Assembly (NCBI RefSeq): GCF_020283565.1
Contig: NC_060061.1
Span: 47,467,362-47,531,361 of the forward strand
Length of the DNA stretch: 64,000 nucleotides
Source of the DNA: Trifolium pratense
Lineage: Eukaryota > Streptophyta > Magnoliopsida > Fabales > Fabaceae
Direction: 5' to 3'
Shown here piece by piece: positions 46,141-57,793 of this stretch. The notes beneath the pieces are model-generated. The model was not told where the DNA came from and did no database searches. It was given only the letters and a program-made list of their open reading frames with translations. A program made the translations under genes and the position numbers. Each line of letters opens with the position of its first letter. Position 1 is the first letter of the stretch.

Positions 46141-47098
46141 AGTTTTAGTAGGATCCATGAATCCTAGCATTACATATATTCACCATGTATGCTTAATTTG
46201 CAAATAAAGTAACACATTTACCTCTATTTCATCAACTCTCTCAGAGACAATTCTACAAACACATGATGGGTCCTATACACAACAAATCCTTGTTATGTGT
46301 TATCGACTATGCCTGCTATATCTCACAATTTCTTACTAATCCTTGTTGTTCCTATCATAATAGCATGGGCTTGATAAAAAGGATCGGACATAAATTATTT
46401 TTGAAGAATTGTGAGTAATTTATCCAATAATTAATAAAAAAAAATCTTTTAGAGTACTAATATAGAAAAAATCAATACTATATAAAAACACCCTTGCTCA
46501 AATTTTAATATTTCAAACGAACCATATATCTTTTCCTTCCGGTTTAGAAATGCATTTTCCGGACAAAAAAGTATAGACAAAACAAGATAATACAACATGA
46601 CAAAATTGTATCTAATATATATAGGGCGATAATATTTTTATATTCGAAAATAAATGAGTAGTTTTTATAGTTGTTATGGGGTTCAGTGAGAGACAAAAAT
46701 TCTTGTTTTTGTCATGTCTCTTGTATCAGACAGAAATAGGGCGATGCTATTTTTATATTCGAAACTCAAATGAGTATTTTCGTATTTTTTATAGTTGTCA
46801 TGTGGTTCAGTGAGGGACAAAAATTTTTGTTTTTGTCATGTCCCTTGCTACCTAATTTGTCGAGTCCCATAACTAGTTTCAAATCAAACAGGGTACAACA
46901 AAAGTTGTCTAGTCAATCCCGTATTTTTAGCAGATCAAACACATATATTAATTGATTCAGTTGAAACATTTTTTTGTCAAGTCTAGTGATTATAATTCCT
47001 ACGGTGGATCTCCGGCTGGTGCGTATTGAGAAGCATTTGTTGGGATAGGTCAACCCGGGATTAGTCTATGCAGTTGCACGTGGAGGATACCTTTGGTT

Positions 47099-47205
47099 TA
47101 ACAAAAAAAAAAACTATGATGGATAAGTGGGATGACCAAGTTTCGAACCCCGAACCCTGACATATATAATGCATATATCTCTGTCAACTGAGCTAAGCTC
47201 ACGAG
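47099..47205 (-). mobile_element. tRNA-derived SINE
   Basis: On the minus strand: A box GAGCTTAGCTCAGTTG and B box GGTTCGAAAC, then a run of A's in plus (T's in minus) at 47102-47113 as the tail. This is the common plant SINE organisation (AGCTTAGCTCAGTTG .. GGGGTTCGAA). Confidence 0.7.
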
Positions 47206-47825
47206 ACAAATCATACGCATGTGATGATTCTTGAATTGTTTTCCTTGGATTCACATAGCAAATTAGGGAGCTTTACATATGAAAAATTTCAATCTACCGA
47301 TAAATAGATTAATTAAAATTCAATATTGACTATTATGAGTGATACACAATTCCAATGTTTTATAAGCATTACACCAACTATTTTTACATTTTTTCAGATA
47401 CTTGCTGTAGTTGTTTTATTAATTTGCTAGTTTTGCCCCAATGATTCTTGTGGATCTGCAATTTTCGTTGATGCACGCAACCAACTTTTTAAGCTTATAT
47501 TTTTCATGTACTAAAAAACTAGTTCTTTAAACTCTTGACCTTTGTTACATGTATGTATGGGAACAACATGCTAAATGCTACACCAGATGTTTTGCATGGT
47601 TGTTATCTTTGGCAGAGCATGAGGTTAGATGTAGCTTTGAAATACCTTCACAAAGGTTATTGTTGTCATTTACTACAACCTCACTTGGAACTTTCCCTAC
47701 CTCCAAAAATGCACAAGTGAGCATCACAAATACATTTAGCTAGCCATTCCACATTAGTGCTGTTCCTGTCCTAGGTAGAACATGCAATTATGATTCACAT
47801 TCCACTATTTAAAATTCTGATTCTT

Positions 47826-48520
47826 ATCTGCAATCAATCAAAATGAAATTCTACATATTGTGAAGGATGGTCATGTTGATATGAAGATCCTAGCACTAGG
47901 GACAATAGGATTCTCTGGTACCGAGCTTTCAAACATAGTTAACATTTGTGCTGTCAAGTCAACAATAGTCCCTTGTGGAATAACTCTATCTTGGCATGGT
48001 TACTCGACTTCCCGAGAAGGGTAAAACAAGTATCAATTGGACACTGACATAGACACAGGCACCGGCACGCCTTCTGCTAAGTGCAGGCACTGCATAGTAA
48101 ACAGATGCTTGTTGAGCTTGATATTTGCATGAGAGGTAGGGCTGATGAAAGAGCTCATCTTTGGAAGAAACATAATTACTTCTGGTACAACCTCAGATCT
48201 TGAAAGGGCAAGTAAAGTCGAAAGGAAATGGCAACTCAATATGGTATGAACAATGAAGTTGGTAATGTCACTCACAATTATACAAAAGTGGGGAAAACAT
48301 GAACTCAGAAATAAAGCTTCTTTTCGAGAATGAGGTAAAGTTATTATTGCTTGAAAAGGCTTACAGCAATGCAAATACTATCTAACCTGACACGGTCATG
48401 AACTTCATGCACTAGCTGATGCTCTTATGGAGCATGAGACACTTACAGAAAGTGAGATAACAACCTTGCTTGCACAAGTAACTAACTCAAAGTAGAAACA
48501 TCAACAAGCACGGCGCATAA
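47826..48520 (+). pseudogene. FtsH-type metalloprotease pseudogene, copy B
   Basis: Same relic as copy A but extending about 80 bp further upstream: HIVKDGHVDMKILALGTIGFSGTELS corresponds to the end of the AAA ATPase part across two motifs. The same internal deletion removes the HEXXH region. Downstream blocks (SKQMLVELDICMRGRAD-like, QYGMNNEVGNVTHNY, HELHALADALMEHETLTESE) are recognisable in shifting frames. Shared deletion shows the pseudogene was already dead before the block was duplicated. Confidence 0.8.
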
Positions 48521-51500
48521 GTGAAAGAGTTCCAACTCGTAAAGCATTTTGGCATATTCAACAGACAGAAGGACAGGAATTTCTGCTAGCCAGAGGTTTC
48601 TAATTCTGCAAGAAATGGGATAGACAAGTCTAGTGTATACACGAATCATGGATAGATAGGGAAATGATTAACATTATGAATCGATTACACTTGAAATGCA
48701 CGATGTGTGTGTGTTACTAACGATCCTGATTGTTTAGTTCTCTTTTCTTATTGCATTCATACTGAAATTTTCATACAGATAGCATCACTGTCATAACAAT
48801 TGTTGGATATATAAATCTACATAATTTTTTAAAATAGAAGAAGATATCTTGTAATTCTGAAAGAAATGAAATTAATAAAAAATAAAACAAAAGGCATGTA
48901 AATTATTGGTGCCAAATTGATGAGCAAAAAAAGATTGATTCAGACTACATCAAATAATAATGTACCAAAATAAATTCAAGATAATACATTTTAATTTAAC
49001 TTTCAGGACCGATGGCTTCATCCCCAATTCCAAAGATTAGGAATATTAAACAACAACTTCAATGCCTTTAAATGACGATGAATTCCTCATGTCTTATGCA
49101 CCAGGATTGAACCCTTGCAGCAGGCACCATTGCTTTTGCCAAACCTAAAATTCATGAACAAAATGGTGAGGAAACCAAAAAAGTAATGTCGGGAAAGATA
49201 AATCAAGACTGTATTATTGGCTTTAAAGGGAAAACAAGCAGACAAATAGGCACAGCATGACTATCTTTCTGCTAGTACTAGTATGATAAAAATGAAAAGC
49301 GAGTAAAAAATAGCAAAGAAAGGAAAACAAAAGCAAAGAATGCTCAACCATTATATAGATCTGAAACAGGGAAATACCAAAGGTAACTAAGAACCGTAAA
49401 CAAATTGTTCCATATGATAAAATTATCAGTACTGCGTCTATATATTTGCTCCTCTAAGAGATCTGTCAAACGTCTTATTTATCACGTGTTACAGTTTCAC
49501 ACACCCTAAACCTTTATTTGGATTTAGTCCCTACTTGCTTGCGGTCTACTAAATCACCATTGCACTTATGGGGGAAGCGACTTAGACCAACAAGTAATTT
49601 TCAATGAATCCTATTGAGGACTGCCATCCAATGTTATTAATGGTGGATGGTAGCTCCTAAAGGAAAGCAAAAAATCTGCCATATAAATATCACAGATGGA
49701 ATAGTTGGTTATGGCAAAAGCATAAAACCATGGAGAATATAATAAATATAATGTATAAACGCAGGAAAAAAGTATAATAAAGCCACATAACAAACAGAAA
49801 ACTGAAAACCATTGAACAAATATCAAAGAGGACTTCACAAAGACTCAGATAAGGGAAAGATCAGATAACGAGGTGTTACCTAAGAAACCAAGGAGGTGTT
49901 AGTAAAAATTAGGTTACCTGAGAAAACCAAAACATTCATTTTCCAAAGATGAATAGTTCCCCGAGAATGGTCTCCTATGCAAGATATGGTGGAAGTGTTC
50001 AATCAAATGGATCTAGAACCAGTGTTGGGTTTGTATTTGTATAAAACACGAACGTATAAAACGTGAGCGAGGCATGTCTGGCATTCCAAATTCCAATGTT
50101 TGGACCACATTCAAAGAACGATGAGTCGCCTCGGAAATATCAGAGATTCTTAAAGTAACTGATGGTTTTCACATCGTATACTTTCTGAATCGTAAATTGA
50201 ATATTATTATGAATGGTAAAATACATTATCAATATAAAAATGACATTTTTAAGTGAAAACAAGTGACATGGTAAAATTATAAACTGATATATCATATACT
50301 AACTTCAAAATTCAATATTTAATCAAGTCATAAATCGGGAGATATAAGGATGGTTGGGGTAGATGAGATAAATAGTAGAGCGATAAGGAGGTCAGGAGTT
50401 CGATTCCCACTTTTAGCAAAAAAACAACGGTGCTAATTACTAACATTGACTATTTCAAAAATAAATAAAAAAATCATAAATCAAATGACAAAAGAAATGT
50501 GCATAACTAGAATGCATCGTAAGATACTGATAACTACGGTAACTGCTGCTTTTTGGACCATATCTGCTGTCACTGCCAAAACCGCTATGGCAAAAGTACC
50601 TTTCCTAGGCTGGTACGAGAAACCAGAAACCCTACAGCCATTATATGGCCTTTTGCAGGAAAGAGGCTAAACCATAGCACCATGGCAGCCACTTAACAAC
50701 ACTGCTATCATCCAGCAAAAAGACTTGAGTTCAAAAGAAGCTTTGAACGTTCATGAAAATGAGAGAAGCATTTACAAGAAAACACTCTATCTGAATCCGA
50801 GGTCAAAATTTCCATCTCTTGATTGGCAGAAAGATGAAATGAATATAATGAAACCAGGAGGCATTCTAGCTTATTGGTTTTAAGAATGCAAAAGAGAATA
50901 TATGCAGAATTTGAAACTAGAGAATCTTCTAAAGAATGCTATTGATGATAATGCAACAACACGAAACAAAGATATCAACGTCAGAGTTATGCCATAGCAG
51001 CAGACTTATCGGTGAGGGCTTGGAATAATTTCTTAGTTTAGTATGAATGAAGGCTTAGTCTAATTGATTGATCACCATTACACTATTGCCTTAACAAGCT
51101 TATTTCTATTATTTTAAAATCAGAATATATGAATAAAAGCAATCTTCATGATTGTAAACTTCCTTCCAAATATTCACAAAATATCTCAGACACAATCATA
51201 TATATAATTAGTAAGAGATAACAAATGGGAGAAAAGGAAATTATTCATGCAAACATTAGTTTTAATAGGCTCCATGAATCCTAGCATTTCACATGTTCAC
51301 CACGTATGCTTGCAAATAAAGTAACACATTTACCTCTATTTTCATCAACTCTCTCATAGACAATTCTACAAACATGTGATGGGTCCTAAACACAACAACA
51401 TGTGATCAAAATGTTTTTCACCACATTCCATTCATTATGCAGCAAATATAAATTGAATGCATCAATTCGTTTCCTAAAAACTACTTATGTGAATTTCTTA

Positions 51501-51555
51501 CATTCCATGTGATGATTCTTGAATTGTTTTTCTTGGACTCACATTGCCAATTCTT
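47880..51555. repeat. Segmental duplication, copy B
   Basis: Direct-orientation partner of 42505-47275. It is shorter because it lacks the 45918-46140 insertion and most of the 46300-47215 segment. Confidence 0.9.
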
Positions 51556-52001
51556 GCATACTATTTTATTGTTCATTCTTAGAGCATATTATTCTTGCAC
51601 ATTTGTGTTCTTTATGATTGTAATAAAAAGTATCACTTTTATATAGTTTCTTTAGTAAAAAAATCAAAATAGTATTTTTTATAAAGGCTCAAAAAATAAT
51701 CATTAAATTATTGAATGTCAAAATAACTTAATTTTTAATACGTAACAAACATACCCTTATTTTTTAATCACTAAATGACATTGAACACTAGAAATTCGGA
51801 AACCAAAAATAAATGATAAAGATATATGATTCTATTTTCCATTACTAAATTTCAAAAAACACATAAGTTTTAAGAGTTGCCGCAATCTTTTCACATTGCT
51901 TATTGATATAATCTTCTTTGCACTACAATCACTAAAACAAAAGAAGAAAAACTTCAATGCAATTCCTCAAGCTTTGTTCACAATCTGACCCTATTGTAGA
52001 A

Positions 52002-52458
52002 TCATGGAATCCTGTACATAATTGAAAAAATATTTAGAATATCAATAGATCAAATTTAAAGAACAAAAATATGTGTGCACGTATGTGAAATTAACTTACG
52101 AGTTGCAATCGATAGTAGGACTAATAACAAAGGGCAAACTAACGTGACAAAGTTGTGGGAGTTGTTTTGCTCTATCGGCATTGACACCAAATTTTGTTGA
52201 AGCGTTTTTTAGACATTGGCATGTACTTCTCCGACTCGGAGTAGTGTTGGCCTTATTGGCTACATTGGTCACTCCTACGCAACAATCACTAGATGGTGTT
52301 GCGGGGAGAGAACCCTCTAGAAAAGGTACACATGGCAACAAAGACGAAATAGCCTCGGAGCATGTGATGTCATCGATTTGCCTTGATTCTAATGTTGTCA
52401 TTAACATGCATAAAACCATTAAAGGCACAAAAAGAACAAGACATTTCTTTCCTGACAT
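52002..52458 (-). CDS. Non-specific lipid-transfer protein, type 1
   Basis: Exon 1 is 52100-52458 (ATG at 52456-52458). Reading straight on gives a stop at 52096-52098 (120 residues). A GTAAGT donor lies at 52099-52094 and a CAG acceptor at 52014-52012, giving a tiny exon 2 (52002-52011) and a protein of about 121-122 residues; introns just before the stop are common in this family. Residues 1-25 are a secretion signal (LVLFVPLMVLCML). The eight-cysteine motif is complete: C33-x9-C43-x15-C59C60-x19-C80-x-C82-x21-C104-x13-C118, which fits type-1 nsLTP spacing. Such proteins bind lipids in the apoplast or cell wall (cuticle, defence, root-hair or nodule roles, depending on member). Confidence 0.9.
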
Positions 52459-52544
52459 TTTTTGGTTTCAATATGTGGCTAGCTACGTTTGATTTTCCTA
52501 TGAAGTTTTAGAGATGAATTGTCACTAGAAGGGTCCTTCCCTTA

Positions 52545-52551
52545 ATTTATA
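52545..52551 (-). promoter_or_regulatory. TATA box of the lipid-transfer gene
   Basis: TATAAAT on the minus strand, about 87 bp upstream of the ATG, a normal distance for a plant TATA promoter with a short 5' UTR. Confidence 0.6.
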
Positions 52552-52596
52552 GGCAGGGCTGTTAGCATATTAGTGTAACTCTTCAGTGATTTATTA

Positions 52597-52635
52597 TTAT
52601 TATTTTCTTTTTTGACAGAATTTTTATTATTTTCT
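52597..52635 (-). mobile_element. Possible poly-A micro-insertion (minus)
   Basis: The repeat ttattattttct (52597-52608, 52624-52635) flanks a T-run and gacagaa. In insertion orientation this contains CTGTC plus A's. The repeat is low-complexity, so confidence is limited. Confidence 0.4.
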
Positions 52636-53297
52636 AATATACATGGTCAAAGTCAAACCTTATTATTATATTCAATTTTTATCAAGAAAGCAATATTTTA
52701 TTATTTTCTTAAAATAGAAATTTTTGTTCTTGAAAAAAAATAGTAATATTATATTCAATGGTCATCATAATCATAATTACACAATTCTTGAAATCATGCG
52801 TTGCCTCTTTTTACGGATTGTCTCTCATATAGTGTTATTAGATTAGATAATTGACGGCATGTACCAAAAAAAAGAGGTGACTACTTTTCTACCCTCACAT
52901 AAATTGAGGGTAGTTGCCCTATGCTGATGTGGCACCAATGAAATTCATCCATGTGTATTTAAGTCAAACATAATTAATTTTTTACCATAAATTATTTTGA
53001 CTACTTTTATTTTCAATTAATTATATTTTATGTTACTAGTTTTCTTTAATTATATTTTAGACTATGTGTAAATATAATTAGAATTAATTTGATCATTGAA
53101 TGCTTGTTTCTAAACGTTATATATTGATTCTAAAATATTAATGTTATTAGTAAAAAAAAAATGTTATAGGCTCGAAAAAATAAATATATATCAATGTTAG
53201 TTTAAATAAAAATAATAAGAGAACAAAAACAACAAAGAAAAAAAAAACTAATCTCTCTAATTTAAATATACAATTCCACTTGTACATTTATTAAATG

Positions 53298-53336
53298 AAA
53301 TCAAATAATGCTTCAAAAAAAATCAAATCAAATAAT
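53298..53336 (+). mobile_element. Poly-A micro-insertion with TSD
   Basis: The 12-bp repeat aaatcaaataat (53298-53309, 53325-53336) flanks gcttc plus A's. It is present in both arms of the inverted repeat, hence older than the inverted duplication. Confidence 0.55.
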
Positions 53337-53358
53337 TCATGCTATTCCGGTGTAAATA

Positions 53359-53702
53359 CTCCCTCCGTTTCAAATTACTTGTCGTTTTAGAAAAAAAAAT
53401 TGTTAGCTATCTAAGTCACTCATGTAAATTCCAAATATTTAGGAGTAGTTGAAACCGTAAAAGATTTATATATTTGGAAAATTAAAGTTTGTTTTTTTAA
53501 GTTTTCAAAAAAAAATGTTTGTTTTTTTAAAAAAATTGGTACATAACATATTAAATTTATTGGAAAGATCAAGTGCGTGGAAAAAAACAAAATAAGCTTA
53601 TTGGTGAATTAAAATAAAGGTATAATACGAAATTAAGTGCAAAAATACACTTTCTTAATTAATTTTTTTTCTAAAACGACAAGTAATTTGAAACAGATGG
53701 AG
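53359..53702. mobile_element. Stowaway-like MITE, 344 bp
   Basis: TIRs CTCCCTCCGTTTCAAATTAC and, from the right, CTCCATCTGTTTCAAATTAC continue as TTGTCGTTTTAGA, flanked by TA (53357-53358, 53703-53704). Its partner in the right arm (about 57007-57308) is cut off before the second TIR, so the inverted-repeat breakpoint lies inside this MITE. Confidence 0.85.
53487..53530 (+). mobile_element. Poly-A micro-insertion with TSD, inside the MITE
   Basis: The 14-bp repeat gtttgtttttttaa (53487-53500, 53517-53530) flanks gttttc plus an A-run. It is nested in the MITE and shared by both inverted-repeat arms. Confidence 0.55.
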
Positions 53703-53769
53703 TATATAGTATTTATTTTTTCAATCTCTTTAAATCATTGAATAGATTAACGTTGGTTGACATGATGTC

Positions 53770-55958
53770 TGTAACGCCCTAAACTATTTACGCGCTATTT
53801 ATCAAACTAAAATAAATAAACGGCAAACATTTAAAGCATCACATTCAATTAAACACATGAAACACGTCTCCATAAATTTATTTCACAAGCAGCGGAATTA
53901 GAAACCTGTCCTAATCATCTAAAACATGTACTTCAATATTTATATTTCACCATTATACTTAAAATAGTGTATCATCATAATAACTTAAGTAAGTTTAAGT
54001 ACCAACATATCCATATCATGATCACATCATTCATGATATGAACAAAACAACATAAGTCTCAACGATAAAAGTCATAACATCAAAATATAACCATTTAGGT
54101 AATACAAGCTAGCGAGGTCCTAGACATAGTGGTATATACATCAGAGCACTACTCTAGACTCGAGCTAAACATAAGCATCTGAGATGAAGTAGCATAGCTA
54201 CACTCCTCACCAAAAAGCTAGATTCGAGCAACAAAGGGCACGCGACTACTCCTGGGATATATGATCCTCAACCTGAGTATCTAGACCCCCAAAGGTCCAG
54301 CACAAATACAAAACAGAGGGTTAGATAACATAATCATAATTAGTGACTAGTATATTGAATATCAGACACTAAATAACATAGAACAGTTGAATAAATTCAA
54401 TTCATACAACTCACATATATATTAAGAACATATAGACATTCTGAAACATATTCATTTATTAAGTACTCAATAATTTGAGGAATACAAACATCCACAAATA
54501 AGGAAATACACAATGATAAGCATCATTTAACAATTAAGAATATCACATAATTCCTAATTGATTCTAATGTCACATAGATATGATGTCACCTAGACATATC
54601 TATATGCATGTGGTACCAATTCATCATAATTTTGGATAACTTAATCCGAATGTTTTAAATCATCGTCTCTAAAACAACAGTAAACTAGATCATCCCCTCT
54701 AGAATACTCATCAATAGACACAACTTATGAATGCATGAATGTGCATATATCCATCATATGGTTTTATTTCAACATCAACATAATACGGATATCATAATCC
54801 AAATATTCTAAATCATCGTCTTTAGAATATACCTCATCATAATAAATCATCAATTATTATCATCCATAATTCAGTCACAAGACACTAAAATCATACACCA
54901 TCGTGAGTTTACCAAATTCAAATGAATTAAAACGCGAAAATTAATTTAAAGTTAAAGTAGTGCCAAATATAAGCAAACTCCATTAACTAAGAATAATTTC
55001 AGAAAACGGATTCCGAAATCGAAATCTAGGCGAAAAACTGAGAAAAATAGATTCGGGTGAATAAGTCAACAAAAGTCAAAGTCAACAGTCCACCAAAAGT
55101 CAGCAAAAGCTTTGCGTCGACTAGCAACAGCAAGGTGCGTCGCTTCGCGCACTGTTCATCCTGCAGAATATATTTTCTGCACTTTTTATCCCAAAAACCC
55201 TTTTTTTTTTCTTCCGAAATTTATCCCAAAAATCCCTGAAAATTCACAATCGTGATTCCTATGTTTATGGTGTAATTAAGACTACTCATAACATCTTAAA
55301 GCATCAAAATTGAACAACACTAAGTACCATTTATTCATAAACACATCAATATTTTCACCAATTTGATGAAAACTCTCAAACAACAACAACAACACATCAA
55401 GAACATATTTTTTTCATATGAATTTCATCTCTAATCATGAATAAACACATAAAGGAACATAATAAACACATTCCCATCAATTTCCACCCAAACCCTTATG
55501 AGATGAATGAGAGAAAGGGATGGAGAAAAGGGTTTTCTCCTCTCTCAATGATTTCACTCTAAATCATCAAAACTAACCCCCATACCTTAGCTCAAGTTGA
55601 AATCTTTGTTCTTTTTCTTGATTTTGTTCTACCTTCTTAGACCTTCCCCTCTCTTCTTTCCTCTTCTACGTTCTTCTTGTTTTTGACCAAAAATGAATTT
55701 TTGTTTCTATATTTTTTTTTTATACTCAATGTACTATTTACTTTTACACCCCCCCTCTTTACTTATTTTTACTTAAGTAATATAACTCAATAACATATTC
55801 TATTTAATAGCTATTCTAATTACCAACTTAGTCTAAGTTCTCAATTAAAATTCAATTATAACTATTAATTCCCCATAATAAAAATAAACACAATCAATCG
55901 TACAATTAAAATAATAGCATAATTAAATAATTACTAATACTCCAAAACGGATGTTACA
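53770..55958. mobile_element. Solo LTR, 2189 bp, probably Ty3/gypsy
   Basis: TGTAACGCCCTAAAC at the left and ...AAACGGATGTTACA at the right, with terminal TGTAAC/GTTACA inversion, bounded by the perfect 5-bp TSD ATGTC (53765-53769, 55959-55963). No primer site, gag or pol is present. The length over 2 kb and TGTAAC termini fit large plant gypsy LTRs. Orientation was not determined; the minus strand seems more likely because TGTAACATCCG is a common start. Confidence 0.85.
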
Positions 55959-56018
55959 ATGTCGATCTTAGAAAAAAGAGGGGAAAAAAATTAGGTTAAG
56001 TAATTAGGTTTAGGTTTG

Positions 56019-56690
56019 CGACAATGGTCCGACCTTTCTTTTAGTTCAGATGAACTATTTATATTTTTACTTGTGATCAATAGTTAAACCCTAAACCCTA
56101 AACAAGTTCAAGAGTTAGTTCGTCTTCTTAAAATAGTCGAACCTTTTCATTTTGATCGGATAAATTTCAGGAAGACCGCACTTGTGATCGCGGGCGAGCT
56201 CCTGTGTGTATGTTTTCCGACAATGGTCCGACCTTTCTTTTAGTTCAGATGAACTATTTATATTTTTACTTCTAAACAAGTTCAAGAATTAGTTCGTCTT
56301 CCTAAAATAGTTGAACCTTTTCATTTTGATCGGATAAATTTCAGGTAGACCGCAATTGTGATCGATCAAGCTTCTGTGTGATTGTTTTGCGACAATGGTC
56401 CGACCTTTCTTTTAGTTCAGATGAACTATTTAAATTTTTACTTATGATCAATAGTTAAACCCTAAACCCTAAACAAGTTCAAGAGTTAGTTGGTCTTCCT
56501 AAAATAGTCGAACCTTTTCATTTTGATCGGATAAATTTCAGGTAGACCGCACTTGTGATCGATCAAGCTTCCGTGTGATTGTTTTCCGACAATGGTTCGG
56601 CCTTTCTTTTAGTTCGGATGAACTATTTATATTTTTACTTCTGATCAGCTAAACCCTAAACAAGTTTAAGAGTACGTTACTTGATATACC
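56019..56690. repeat. Tandem array, four units of about 172-199 bp
   Basis: cgacaatggtccgacctttc occurs at 56019, 56218, 56390 and (with two changes) 56587. Each is followed by agttc(a/g)gatgaactattta and gaaccttttcattttgatcgg. Units 1 and 3 contain AAACCCTAAACCCTAAAC, a plant telomere-like motif. The 172-bp unit lacks that segment. Confidence 0.9.
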
Positions 56691-56802
56691 TAGTCTTTAT
56701 TTCCTTTTATGGAAAGGCAAAACAAATCATTTTTATTTATTACTAGATCATTCCTTACAAAACTCGTGTCTATTGCATATTGTAACCCGAGTAAACTGTG
56801 AA

Positions 56803-57006
56803 ATACCCCCTGAAATTTTAAAATTCGTCAAATACCCCATGAAATTTGGAAATTGGCAAATACTCCCTCTGAAATTTTAAAAAGTCAATTAAATTGTCTT
56901 CTAGCGTGGACTCTGACTGGTAGTGCAAGGGGGCAATTTGATTGACTTTTTAAAATTTCAGGGGGTATTTGCCTATTTCCAAATTTCATGGGGTATTTGA
57001 CGGATT
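56803..57006. mobile_element. Foldback MITE, right tip truncated
   Basis: A long palindrome: taccccctgaaattttaaaa.. and gtcaaataccccatgaaatt on the left match aaaatttcagggggtatttg and aatttcatggggtatttgac on the right, around a centre at about 56900. The right arm stops at the edge of the inverted-repeat arm (57007) without the outermost sequence of the left arm, so the junction truncated it. Confidence 0.75.
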
Positions 57007-57793
57007 TTAAGAAAGTGTATTTTTGCACTTAATTTCCTATTATACCTTTATTTTAATTCACCAATAAGCTTATTTTGTTTTTTTCCACGCACTTGATCTT
57101 TCCAATAAATTTAATATGTTATGTACCAATTTTTTTAAAAAAACAAACATTTTTTTTTGAAAACTTAAAAAAACAAACTTTAATTTTCCAAATATATAAA
57201 TCTTTTACGGTTTCAACTACTCCTAAATATTTGGAATTTACATGAGTGACTTAGATAGCTAACAATTTTTTTTTTCTAAAACGACAAGTAATTTGAAACG
57301 GAGGGAGTATTTACACCGGAATAGCATGAATTATTTGATTTGATTTTTTTTGAAGCATTATTTGATTTCATTTAATAAATGTACAAGTGGAATTGTATAT
57401 TTAAATTAGAGATATTAGTTTTTTTTTTCTTTGTTGTTTTTGTTCTCTTATTATTTTTATTTAAACTAACATTGATATATATTTATTTTTTCGAGCCTAT
57501 AACATTTTTTTTTTACTAATAACATTAATATTTTAGAATCAATATATAACGTTTAGAAACAAGCATTCAATGATCAAATTAATTATAATTATATTTACAC
57601 ATAGTCTAAAATATAATTAAAGAAAACTAGTAACATAAAATATAATTAATTGAAAATAAAAGTAGTCAAAATAATTTATGGTAAAAAATTAATTATGTTT
57701 GACTTAAATACACATGGATGAATTTCATTGGTGCCACATCAGCATAGGGCAACTACCCTCAATTTATGTGAGGGTAGAAAAGTAGTCACCTGA
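57007..57793 (-). repeat. Right arm of large inverted repeat
   Basis: Reverse complement of 52873-53660. It includes the corresponding truncated MITE and micro-insertions. It ends ...AAAGTAGTCACCT. Confidence 0.95.

Larger units (their letters stand above)
42505..47275. repeat. Segmental duplication, copy A
   Basis: About 4 kb of this region aligns, in the same order and orientation, with 47905-51555. It starts at ggattttctggtactgagctttc (pairs with 47909) and is still recognisable at catgtgatgattcttgaattgttttcc (47218, pairs with 51510). Identity is high, in the low-to-mid 90s per cent by eye, with indels. It contains an FtsH pseudogene at the left end, an extra 220-bp insertion (45918-46140), an internal 41-bp tandem duplication (44099-44180) and a unique stretch of about 46300-47215 with a SINE. 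Confidence 0.9.
52873..53660 (+). repeat. Left arm of large inverted repeat
   Basis: About 785 bp that recurs in reverse complement at 57007-57793 with roughly 99% identity by eye. It begins GAGGTGACTACTTTTCTACC, itself followed by a small palindrome (ctaccctca..tgagggtag). The arm includes most of a MITE (53359 on) and two micro-insertions. Confidence 0.95.
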
